Origin: Candidatus Nitrosocosmicus franklandus
Lineage (GTDB): Archaea > Thermoproteota > Nitrososphaeria > Nitrososphaerales > Nitrososphaeraceae
Reading direction: 5' to 3'
NCBI RefSeq assembly: GCF_900696045.1
Contig: NZ_LR216287.1
Span: forward strand, 682,001-746,000
Length of the DNA stretch: 64,000 nt
Shown here: piece by piece, positions 25,369-33,652 of the stretch
How the letters are laid out: every line of letters starts with the position of its first letter
Numbering within the stretch: position 1 is the first letter of the stretch
The notes under the pieces: model-generated
What the model saw: the letters and a program-made list of their open reading frames with translations, nothing else
Told to the model about the DNA's origin: nothing
Database searches by the model: none
Made by a program: the position numbers and the translations under genes

Positions 25369-26703
25369 TCAAATGTTACCTGACTTGGTGGTAAAGCCAT
25401 GTGTTGTTTTCGTTGCCCCCCAAGACTTTATGGTGAATGCCCTCACAAAAACCACAAAAACGTATAACACAAAAGAATTGTAAATCGGTACAAATAGTGC
25501 ATACTTTAGCCCTTTCCACCCATATTCTTTTATTAATACAGTTATTTGTAAGATCCAAATGAAAGCAGTAAGCAAAAGCCATTGATTAATTGTTATTGCT
25601 GCGTAATTAAAAGGAAAGTATCCAAATATTAGATTAAATATCATCCCAAATCCAATGGTCAAGAACAACCCTAATGCTGCTAATATAACTAAAGGACTCA
25701 ACCAAAAAATGATACCTAGGATATCAGTAGGTTCGCAGGCTTGATGTTTCAAGAGATCAATAAAACCCTTAGCCCACCTGGCTCTTTGTTTTAATAAAAT
25801 TTCTACGGTGGGAGGCTTTTCGTCATAGTTAATACAATAAGGTGCAAAAACTATTCTATAGCCTTTTTTCAATAATCTTGAAGTAAGTTCATAATCATCT
25901 ACTAAATGGTTCTTAAATCCACCAACTTCTTGCAAGATCTCCTTTTTCAAAATGTAACCCGTTCCACCAAGGCCACCTCGTTTATCCAACGCAGTTCTAG
26001 TAGTCATATATGGAGTTGACCACAGGTCACCTTCTATTGACAATAGTCTAGTCACAAAACTATAATTCCTGTTGCTAGGTACATATCTTCCTTGTACAGC
26101 AGCATATTTTTCTAATAGTGGAAGCCCTTTTTCTACAAAGTCATGACTTAAAATACCATCTGCGTCAAGGACTAAAATGTAATCGCCTTTCGATTTTGAA
26201 ACTCCAAAATTGAGTGCGATTCCTTTACCCGAATCCTTTGTTCTATAATCTAAAGCCCTTACTCGTGGATCTTCGACGGAAGCTTCAGCAAAAGTATTGT
26301 CACTGCAGTTATGGCATACGACAACAATTTCTATATTCTGATATGTTTGTTTTAGAAGCTCTGTTACTGTCCTTTTTATAACGGTGTCTTCATTATGTGC
26401 TGCTATAATTATAGAGCACAATACATTCTTTTTGATAATGGCATCTTTAAAATCTTCACAAGCTTTTTCTTGAATCGATCTCACCTTTTTATCCATTATA
26501 AGATATGTCACGAGAATGAAACACGTTACTGCAATATACAAGACAATAATCACTAAAGGTGGCAAAGTTACATAATAGAGATTTACATCGGTATCAATAA
26601 GAATCTCGTTTCCTGTATACCAATAATAAATTGTACTAAAAATTACAGTAAGCCATATTGCCAATAATACAGCGTACATTATTTTCCATTTCTTGTCTTT
26701 CAA
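25369..26703 (-). CDS. Processive family 2 glycosyltransferase, membrane-bound
   Basis: A 444-residue protein with two N-terminal membrane spans (about 8-28 and 45-70), a GT-A catalytic domain and about three C-terminal spans. The catalytic motifs are SIIIAAHNEDTVIKRTV, the DxD in LVLDADGILSHDF, GGFKNHLVDDYELTSRL and QRARW (the Q-x-x-R-W of processive beta-glycan synthases such as poly-GlcNAc, hyaluronan and cellulose synthases). It probably polymerises and exports a surface polysaccharide. Its TTG start overlaps the stop of the upstream gene (TTGA), indicating translational coupling; ATG 26682 is an alternative. Confidence 0.88.
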   Translation of the reverse strand: MKDKKWKIMYAVLLAIWLTVIFSTIYYWYTGNEILIDTDVNLYYVTLPPLVIIVLYIAVTCFILVTYLIMDKKVRSIQEKACEDFKDAIIKKNVLCSIIIAAHNEDTVIKRTVTELLKQTYQNIEIVVVCHNCSDNTFAEASVEDPRVRALDYRTKDSGKGIALNFGVSKSKGDYILVLDADGILSHDFVEKGLPLLEKYAAVQGRYVPSNRNYSFVTRLLSIEGDLWSTPYMTTRTALDKRGGLGGTGYILKKEILQEVGGFKNHLVDDYELTSRLLKKGYRIVFAPYCINYDEKPPTVEILLKQRARWAKGFIDLLKHQACEPTDILGIIFWLSPLVILAALGLFLTIGFGMIFNLIFGYFPFNYAAITINQWLLLTAFIWILQITVLIKEYGWKGLKYALFVPIYNSFVLYVFVVFVRAFTIKSWGATKTTHGFTTKSGNI

Positions 26704-27218
26704 CGGATTTCCCCAAAAGGATTGATTATTTTCAATATGGGATTGTTTGCAATGGAGGAAAGCACCGTGTCAAACCAATTGACCACCTTTATTTGTTGAA
26801 CCAATCTGGCAGCATTATCATTCACATCTACAGCTCTAACCTGTATTTCTGTAACCGGAGGAATCGCTTTAATTAGCGCAATATATTCTTGGTTCTGTTC
26901 TTTTGCTAAATAGGTTTCAATATTCCTATCTCCTTGAGTAAAATTTATTCCTCGAAGTTTTAACGGGGATTCATCCTCTATTTTCAACTTTAAAACGTTA
27001 TTACCTTCATATAGTATATCGTTTAAAATAGTAATTTTTGGAGGAGTAGTGTCATTCTCTACAGTACCAGTACAGCAAGCTGGTTGCACAGGACCAGGAA
27101 GAGGCAAGGGTTGCATCACCCACTGAGCATTTGCCAAACGCTCATTATAGAAATTAATTAGAATGATTAAAACATAAAGAGTAGAAATTAAAAACAAAAG
27201 ATACAGGATACGATTCAC
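26700..27218 (-). CDS. Secreted or anchored Ig-like protein, 172 aa
   Basis: An N-terminal hydrophobic segment (ILYLLFLISTLYVLIILINF) is followed by a Pro-rich stretch with a Cys pair (PVQPACCTGTV). Then comes a beta domain (PPKITILNDILYEGNNVLKL; TEIQVRAVDVNDNAARLVQQ) whose DVNDNAA strand resembles cadherin/Ig-like surface domains. Its stop overlaps the start of the GT2 gene, so the two are made together. It may be an accessory subunit of the synthase or hold the glycan. This is inference from coupling. Confidence 0.72.
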   Translation of the reverse strand: MNRILYLLFLISTLYVLIILINFYNERLANAQWVMQPLPLPGPVQPACCTGTVENDTTPPKITILNDILYEGNNVLKLKIEDESPLKLRGINFTQGDRNIETYLAKEQNQEYIALIKAIPPVTEIQVRAVDVNDNAARLVQQIKVVNWFDTVLSSIANNPILKIINPFGEIR

Positions 27219-27450
27219 TTTACTATGAGAAAGGGAATGTCATATATTTAGGTACCTTTTTTGGAACCTATTTAACAGTTCGTGTTTTTGTTTGATGTTA
27301 TTACAATATTACAACATTTCGATAAAATTCAAAGTCTAAATCAGGATGAGGAAATGGGAGTTATTGACATAACAATAAAGTAATAAATCGCTCGATTGAA
27401 GAAAGAAGGTTAAAAAGATTCAGATCAAATCATCACGTCGGTTTGTTTGT
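27219..27450. other. Divergent intergenic region
   Basis: AT-rich spacer between the Ig-like/GT2 pair and the GH26-like gene. It should carry promoters for both directions. I see no repeat or RNA gene. Confidence 0.4.
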
Positions 27451-27579
27451 ATGTCGTCAATATCAAAAGAGACACAACTCACATTAGATTATTTTTATTG
27501 GATCTTACCCTGTCCGTCATGCCTTGATTTCTTGTTTTACTCCAAACCAAAAGCAGAGACTTTTGTCTGCAATTACTAA
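27451..27579 (+). CDS. Possible microprotein with CPSC motif, 42 aa
   Basis: ATG 27451 opens a frame of 42 codons with LDYFYWILPCPSCLDF and a later Cys (ETFVCNY). The Cys spacing suggests half a zinc ribbon. It is very short, has no second CxxC, and could be chance; I include it only as a candidate. Confidence 0.22.
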   Translation: MSSISKETQLTLDYFYWILPCPSCLDFLFYSKPKAETFVCNY

Positions 27580-27773
27580 TTTATCCTTCATAATTAGATA
27601 TGCAAACACAATAAGAAATGACCCGAAAGGAGATATCAAAAGGAAAATCCTTAATGAAAATACATTTCTTACGTGCTGAGATATATCTATGTTGCATTCT
27701 TAAATGTAAATGAGTAAATAAGGTTAAGCAATAATATATATAATTGTTCGAATCTCCACCAGCATTACAACTG

Positions 27774-28952
27774 ATGGCCTTTAGACCCTTTGCAACAATA
27801 TTATTAATTTTAGTTGTCTTGTCATCAATTTTTACCTCAGTATTTTATTTTCATCAATCAATTCCACGAGCTAATATGGTAGCATACGGTACTACTACCA
27901 CCACTATTAGCGAAGCTAATGAGAATTCTTCTGAATACATGATAAAAATCGCGCCTCCTGAAATTGGAGTATACCATGGGGCCAACCCTGGTTTTGGGGG
28001 TTCTGAAGATGAAGTAACAGCAGATAGAATAATAGATTATCAAGAGATAAGCGGAAAGAAATTAGCTTGGGCTTATTTTTCTAATAATTGGATAGAGGAC
28101 ATTGAATTTCCACAAGAGTCTGTGGAAACTATAGATAGTTTGGACGTAGTCCCATTTATTAGAATGATGCCCAGGACTACATTTGATCAGCAAGAAGAGG
28201 ATCCGGTCTTTACCCTTCAAGGAATAATTGATGGAGATTTTGATGAAAGCCTTATTGATTGGGCACATGCTGCTAAAAGTACCAATATACCGCTGATGGT
28301 TGAATTCGGCACAGAGGTTAATGGTGACTGGTTTCCATGGAGTGGTCTGCTCAATGGCGGTGGAGAGACAGATGAATATGGCGATCCAAATATTGCTGAC
28401 GGTCCAGAAAGATTCCGTGATGCATATAGACACATTATAGATTTATTCAGAAATGAAGAAGTAAATAATATAACATGGGTATTCCACGTTTTTCCCTTTC
28501 TTGAAGATAGTACTATAAACCAAGATGAAGAGTCATGGAATAATGTAGAAAACTATTATCCTGGAGATGATTATATAGATTGGATAGGTACAAGCGTGTA
28601 TGGATCAATTGAACCAGAAAAGGAATGGAATTCGTTCAGAGAGATCATGGATAGGGCATACAAAGAATTAGAATCTATATCCGATAGTAAACCATTTGCA
28701 ATATTGGAGCTAGGAATAATTGAAGACCCAGAAATGGGAAACAAAAGCGAATGGATACAAGAGGCCCTACATTTGATCGAGAATGGAACTTATCCCAGAG
28801 TCAAGGCAATAAGCTATTGGAATGAAAAATGGGAAAATGATGGCGATATCATAGATTTAACTATTGATTCAACCTCAGACTCATTAAGTACATACAGAGA
28901 ATTAATATCGTCACCATTCTTTATATCATCTGCGCGTTCCGAGTACAATTAA
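27774..28952 (+). CDS. Secreted GH26-like glycoside hydrolase
   Basis: An upstream in-frame TTG (27744) exists, but ATG 27774 gives a clean signal peptide (MAFRPFATILLILVVLSSIF). The catalytic (beta/alpha)8-like domain has HGANPGFGGSE, LAWAYFSNNW, and PLMVEFGTEVNGDWFPWSG (acid/base Glu). WVFHVFPF follows, then DYIDWIGTSVYG and PFAILELGI (nucleophile Glu). These strand motifs fit clan GH-A, closest to GH26 (mannanase and related beta-glycanases). It probably trims an extracellular beta-glycan. It lies in a run of polysaccharide genes, divergent from the GT2 synthase. Confidence 0.8.
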   Translation: MAFRPFATILLILVVLSSIFTSVFYFHQSIPRANMVAYGTTTTTISEANENSSEYMIKIAPPEIGVYHGANPGFGGSEDEVTADRIIDYQEISGKKLAWAYFSNNWIEDIEFPQESVETIDSLDVVPFIRMMPRTTFDQQEEDPVFTLQGIIDGDFDESLIDWAHAAKSTNIPLMVEFGTEVNGDWFPWSGLLNGGGETDEYGDPNIADGPERFRDAYRHIIDLFRNEEVNNITWVFHVFPFLEDSTINQDEESWNNVENYYPGDDYIDWIGTSVYGSIEPEKEWNSFREIMDRAYKELESISDSKPFAILELGIIEDPEMGNKSEWIQEALHLIENGTYPRVKAISYWNEKWENDGDIIDLTIDSTSDSLSTYRELISSPFFISSARSEYN

Positions 28953-29331
28953 TGATTAAACATTTCCCTATACTTTACATCACAATTCTAGTTGGATAAC
29001 ACTCGAGATGTTATTAATATCATGGTAAAGATAGAATAAGTAGAAGTCCATGATGGCTTCATCAAAAGTCGAAAAAATGCTTTTTATTGATTTTTTGGTA
29101 TACAGATATAAAAATAGTTTATGAGGTTAGATTACCAATATTGGATAATTTGTATCCCCTCCTAATTTGCTAATTTATAAAATATCAACTTAACATTCAA
29201 AAGTGCGGATTTAAATTAAGATCCTGTAACACTAGGTTAATCTAAAATTTTGGATTACAAAATTTAACTAAAATTAGATTTGTCCTAGATGTAGGAGTGG
29301 CCAGCTGTACTTTTTGCAACACTTATGTTAA
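28953..29331. other. Intergenic gap between convergent genes
   Basis: AT-rich spacer between the GH26-like and wecB genes. No coding frame, RNA gene or strong hairpin was seen. Confidence 0.45.
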
Positions 29332-30366
29332 TCAAGTGAGCTCTGTTTTCAGAATTTCAACTATTTTTTGGGCAACATTTTCACCGTAAGGATTCTTGTT
29401 TATTTTTGCGTTGATCATTGCTTTTATTACTTCGTGTAAGTTATCTTCTCTGTCGGGCGGGAACAAAATATTTGCTTTAAGTAAAATGGTTTCCCATCTT
29501 GCTGATGTGTGTCTCAACGTAATGCAAGGCTTCTTAATGGTAATAGATTCCTCTTGAATACCTCCAGAGTCTGTTAGGATCAGTTTTGAGTTTGACATCA
29601 AAGCAAGGAAATCCATGTATCCAAGAGGATTCATAATTGTCACATTTGAAGGAACCTGAATATTAAAATTCTCCAAGTTCTTTCTAGTTCTTGGATGAAC
29701 TGGAAACATAACAGGATAATCAGTAGACGAAATATGATTCATTAATAATTTTAGATTTTGTTGGTTGTCCACGTTTTCTGGTCTATGTAGAGTCAGTAAC
29801 AGATATTCCTTTGGCATAGAATCCGAGATTTTTCTTGAGTTAGCAATTTTTGAAAGATCCTTGCAAACATCCACTACTAAATTCCCAGTAGTAAATATTT
29901 TCCCCCTCGTATTTTCATATGATAATACAGTTGTACAGAAGTTAGAAGGAGAAAATAAATAATCAGACATCTCATCTATTTGAATCCTAAGTGGTTCTTC
30001 AGGTACATGTAAGTCAAAATCCCTGACTCCTGCCTCAACGTGAATAATTTTACTATTGATATCCCTGGCTGCCAAGGCTGCAGCCATGCTAGAGTTAGTG
30101 TCTCCATAGACTACTACATAATCTGGATTTAAATCGCGCAACAGAGAGAATAACTTATCTCTTATGATTGGAATATCTGAGGTATTGGACTGAAGATCAT
30201 AATCAGGTTTTACGTTTAATTCATCTATAAATATGTCACTCATATTTGGGGAAAAATGTTGACCCGTGTAAACAAATTTATGGTCAAAATGGGTATTTAA
30301 CAATGGGACCAAATATGCTAGTTTGATTATTTCAGGTCTAGTCCCTGCAATAGTAACTAACTTCAT
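29332..30366 (-). CDS. wecB: UDP-N-acetylglucosamine 2-epimerase (non-hydrolysing)
   Basis: The enzyme converts UDP-GlcNAc to UDP-ManNAc, a precursor of surface glycans and of N-glycans in archaea. The 344-residue length is typical of archaeal forms. Motifs are IAGTRPEIIKLAYLVPLL at the start, VVVYGDTNSSMAAALAA, HVEAGVRDFDLHVPEEPLRI, LLTLHRPENVDN, TDSGGIQEESITI and LRHTSARWETI. All match the GT-B-fold epimerase, including the Asp, Glu and His residues of the active cleft. It is flanked by long AT-rich gaps and appears monocistronic. Confidence 0.94.
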   Translation of the reverse strand: MKLVTIAGTRPEIIKLAYLVPLLNTHFDHKFVYTGQHFSPNMSDIFIDELNVKPDYDLQSNTSDIPIIRDKLFSLLRDLNPDYVVVYGDTNSSMAAALAARDINSKIIHVEAGVRDFDLHVPEEPLRIQIDEMSDYLFSPSNFCTTVLSYENTRGKIFTTGNLVVDVCKDLSKIANSRKISDSMPKEYLLLTLHRPENVDNQQNLKLLMNHISSTDYPVMFPVHPRTRKNLENFNIQVPSNVTIMNPLGYMDFLALMSNSKLILTDSGGIQEESITIKKPCITLRHTSARWETILLKANILFPPDREDNLHEVIKAMINAKINKNPYGENVAQKIVEILKTELT

Positions 30367-31032
30367 TTCATTGGTAACTAATAAGGTCTATAAGAATTTT
30401 TCTTTATTAGAATACAAAAATTGGCTTTAATGCAACAACCATTCAAGAAAATAGAATACCAATACATAAATCCTTCCGCCGTCTAATGTTTAGGATTCGA
30501 CGTCATAACATACAACGTATCTAGTCATTGCTCGAGTCCCAATAATAAAGCCATCAAGGCTTTTAGAAAGAAAATTCCTAAACTAGTTGTATAACCAAAT
30601 CAACTCATAAACGAGATTTCACACGTCTCTCAAGTTTGGCATATACACCAAATTAATAAGGTGACGAGTTCTCACCTGACAACAAACATCTAGTTATCAG
30701 GCTACAATTAACTGATTTGATAGTATCTAAATGGTCAGGCAAAATTTGTTATGTAGTATCATATGATTGAAAATTGTATATAAACAATATCGGCAAAATA
30801 GTAAGACAAAGATGTAAGACTACTGAATTCAATTCTTGATGTCCTACGCTTCTTGAATTCCATAAGTAATGATCTCAAACTGATATCAAGTAAACAGAAA
30901 AAGGATCACGATCGTGTATTAAGAAATACTTTAGTTTTGCAAAGAACAAAACTATTCATCTATATCTAAAGGAGATCTCAATTTCTTGAAATAGTTCATC
31001 TTTTTTGATTACTTTTAAGGACAAAAAATGCT
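30367..31032. other. Long intergenic gap upstream of wecB
   Basis: About 700 bases of AT-rich DNA between divergent genes. A few short stem-loops are visible (for example AAAGCC-loop-GGCTTT near 30547-30563 and AGGTGA-loop-TCACCT near 30659-30677), none strong. No coding frame or RNA gene was recognised. Confidence 0.4.
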
Positions 31033-31040
31033 TAAATACA
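31033..31040 (+). promoter_or_regulatory. TATA-like element of the propeller gene
   Basis: TAAATACA lies about 24-31 bases before TTG 31064, which supports that TTG as the start of a leaderless transcript. Confidence 0.35.
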
Positions 31041-31063
31041 AATAATTTGCTAAATTCTGTAAA

Positions 31064-31807
31064 TTGAAAATATTGATTATTAGCGGTCTCTTAGTATTTG
31101 TTTGTTTATTTTTTATAAAACCAATTGAAAGTCTAGCAATACCATCAGACCAAAATATAGTGGTAACCAAGAGTTGGAATCTCCCCATGCCTAACAATCA
31201 AAATGACCGCACTGCTATTACCAGTTCATTTAGTGGTAACGAAATATATTTCATAGAAAGTAATTCAAATACGATTGGAAGACTTGTTCCAGAAACTAAT
31301 ACAATTACAGAATGGACCATACCTACTCCCAATGGTTATCCTACTTCAGTAATGTATCATCCGTCCGGTAATGTATATTTCATAGAAAGTAATTCAAATA
31401 CGATTGGAAGACTTGTTCCAGAAACTAATACAATTACAGAATGGACCATACAGTCAAATACCTCCAGTTTAGACTCTATTGCACTTGGTTTCACTGGGAG
31501 CGATGAAATTTATTTTGCTGACAGCAATTCAAATACGATCGGAAGACTTGCCCCAACGACCAACCTTGTTACCCAGTGGGATGTACCTACTCCAAACAGT
31601 CATCCGACTTCAATCAAGTTTGATCGTACTACCGGTAATGTATATTTCATAGAAAGTAATTCAAATACGATTGGAAGACTTGCCCCATTTTCTAGCGAAT
31701 TTACTGAATGGAAATTACAGGAAAAACCTGTAGCTCTTGAAGTTGACTCGGCCGGAAATGTACATTATATCAACGAGAATGGTACTAAAATTGTCAGAAT
31801 GGATTAA
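31064..31807 (+). CDS. Secreted Vgb-like beta-propeller protein
   Basis: Starting at TTG 31064 it has a signal peptide (ILIISGLLVFVCLFFIKPI), then about five blades built on the unit YFIESNSNTIGRLVPETNT, ITEWTIPTPNGYPTS. This is the virginiamycin B lyase/streptogramin-lyase type of propeller. In archaea these folds usually bind ligands rather than cleave streptogramin, so no enzyme activity is claimed. Two blades are identical over 77 bases of DNA. It is followed after 6 bases by another secreted protein and is probably cotranscribed with it. Confidence 0.8.
   Translation: MKILIISGLLVFVCLFFIKPIESLAIPSDQNIVVTKSWNLPMPNNQNDRTAITSSFSGNEIYFIESNSNTIGRLVPETNTITEWTIPTPNGYPTSVMYHPSGNVYFIESNSNTIGRLVPETNTITEWTIQSNTSSLDSIALGFTGSDEIYFADSNSNTIGRLAPTTNLVTQWDVPTPNSHPTSIKFDRTTGNVYFIESNSNTIGRLAPFSSEFTEWKLQEKPVALEVDSAGNVHYINENGTKIVRMD
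31245..31450 (+). repeat. Exact 77-bp repeat encoding propeller blades
   Basis: Positions 31245-31321 and 31374-31450 are identical, offset by 129 bases (43 codons). A third copy matches for 42 bases from 31641. This marks recent blade duplication or conversion within the gene. Confidence 0.88.
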
Positions 31808-31813
31808 GACAAA

Positions 31814-32230
31814 ATGACTAACGCCAGAAATAAAATATATTCGATGAGACTGGTATTTTTAGTATTTTTTGTCTTTGTTACTCTGACCTTACCAAAACCA
31901 TTTGTTGATACTAGTCTCGCACAGACTGTATCTTTGTCTAAAACTTTTCAGGCAATAGAAGCTACCTATACAACTAATTCCACATTAGGAGCAAATCAAT
32001 TCAGCGAAAACGAATCAGTTGTAAAGGATTACCCAGTTATGAATAATTCATTTGCGCCCAATCCGATTACAAATAACCCCACATATAGTGTTACCAATGC
32101 TACTACATCAGTTAAAATAGGTACTGTAGAGGGCGATGACAGTAATAAAGCAGCCCTAAGAAATCAGAGTATAACTTTGCCGAATATAGGAGTATTAACT
32201 GGACAGAATTCATTTCAGGAAATAAGATAA
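31814..32230 (+). CDS. Secreted hypothetical protein, 138 aa
   Basis: A basic start (NARNKIYSMR) and signal peptide (LVFLVFFVFVTLTLPKPFV) are followed by a Ser/Thr/Asn-rich mature part with several sequons (TTNSTLG, FSENESV, VMNNSFAP, LRNQSI). I recognise no domain. It lies 6 bases after the propeller gene, so the two proteins are probably made together and may interact at the surface. Confidence 0.68.
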   Translation: MTNARNKIYSMRLVFLVFFVFVTLTLPKPFVDTSLAQTVSLSKTFQAIEATYTTNSTLGANQFSENESVVKDYPVMNNSFAPNPITNNPTYSVTNATTSVKIGTVEGDDSNKAALRNQSITLPNIGVLTGQNSFQEIR

Positions 32231-32476
32231 ACTCATTAGGTAGGTATCGTGACTTGCTAGCAAATGGGAACTTTAAATTACAAGTCCTTAACTCTTCTTT
32301 TTAAGGAACTCTAAGCAACACGCACAGCAAAATTTTTAATTGGCTTTCTAGAATTCATATATCTCGCTTAATCTGATTCCAAAAAACCTTTAGAATATCT
32401 TTTGTTTTATAATATTACTATTCCCACATAGTGATAGAATCATTGTTTTTATAGACAAAAATTCTATGTATCAGGT

Positions 32477-33421
32477 ATGACTATTGACGTCAGTAAAGAG
32501 TTAAATGATTTAGGATATGAGTTTGAATCAAAAGGTAGTTCCAAAGTATACGAAGCCAAATTTTCTTCGATTACAGATGCAAATCCAACGGACATTAGTT
32601 TTTGTTATTATGACGGAGATAAAGCTATAAATTATATATCCAGATCAAACGCAGGGATTATTTTATGCAAGAATTCAATAAGAGACAAAATCAATCCCAA
32701 GGATGGGCAATGTCTTTATTTTTTGGAAAACCCTCGTCTTGCCTTTGTTCAGTTATTTCATAAATACAATGATACGAAAGATGTACGGCAAATTTCTCAA
32801 TGCGCAATATTGCATGAATCAGCAAAGGTAGGTAAAGATTGTACCATTGGAGCTTATTCTGTAGTTGACAAAGACTGCATTGTCGGTGATAATTGTATTA
32901 TAGGCAATAGAGTAAGTTTAAGGAATTGTGTTATTGGAAACAACTGTATTATACAATCCGGAACTGTTATCGGAGAAGATGGATTTGCCTATGAAAGATA
33001 CGAGAATAATGAATTGTTACAATTTCCTCACATTGGTAAAGTCATAATAGGCGATAATGTAGAAATTTGTGCGAATTGCTCTATTGCAAGGGGATCCTTG
33101 TCAAATACAATTATCGATGATGGAACCAAATTAGATGCTTTAGTGCATATAGCACACAATGTGAAAATAGGTAAGAACTGCGAACTCACAGCTGGCACAG
33201 TAATTGGAGGCAGTACAGTGGTAGGTAATTCAACTTGGACCGGCCTAAATTCAACGCTTAAAGACAATATAAGAGTAGGTAATAATGTAATAGTTGGTGC
33301 TGGTGCTATGGTGATAAAGGATGTTGAGGACAAAGATATCGTTGCTGGAGTTCCTGCAAAGTCCATAAAGAATAAAACAAGCACCAATTTGACTTTTCTA
33401 ATGGCGGGTCAAAAAGATTAA
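32477..33421 (+). CDS. LpxD-like N-acyltransferase (left-handed beta-helix)
   Basis: A 314-residue protein. The N-terminal domain (about 1-110) resembles the LpxD uridine-binding part (TDANPTDISFCYYDGDKAIN; YFLENPRLAFVQLFHKY). From about 112 to 300 come hexapeptide repeats (AKVGKDCTIGAYSVV; IGDNVEICANCSIARGS). The LpxD catalytic His lies in LVHIAHNVKIGKNCEL, and the end reads DIVAGVPAKSIKNK. LpxD acylates UDP-GlcN derivatives in bacterial lipid A. Archaea lack lipid A, so here it probably acylates a nucleotide-linked amino sugar for a surface glycan. The substrate is inferred. Confidence 0.82.
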   Translation: MTIDVSKELNDLGYEFESKGSSKVYEAKFSSITDANPTDISFCYYDGDKAINYISRSNAGIILCKNSIRDKINPKDGQCLYFLENPRLAFVQLFHKYNDTKDVRQISQCAILHESAKVGKDCTIGAYSVVDKDCIVGDNCIIGNRVSLRNCVIGNNCIIQSGTVIGEDGFAYERYENNELLQFPHIGKVIIGDNVEICANCSIARGSLSNTIIDDGTKLDALVHIAHNVKIGKNCELTAGTVIGGSTVVGNSTWTGLNSTLKDNIRVGNNVIVGAGAMVIKDVEDKDIVAGVPAKSIKNKTSTNLTFLMAGQKD

Positions 33422-33652
33422 GATATTGTATTTTTCTACATATTTCTGATCTTACATTTTCGACTATATCTAGTAGCATTCTAGCGAATAGTTCAAAAGA
33501 TATTACAATCGATCCTGTACCCAATGATAATTTTGTTTGAGCATTTTTGGGTTATGTTAAAGTAAAAATAGAAGGGTTAAATGATATTTAGTATTACGAA
33601 TGAACATTTAATTAACAAATAGTATTTATAGGTTAATGGATAATCTTCAATC

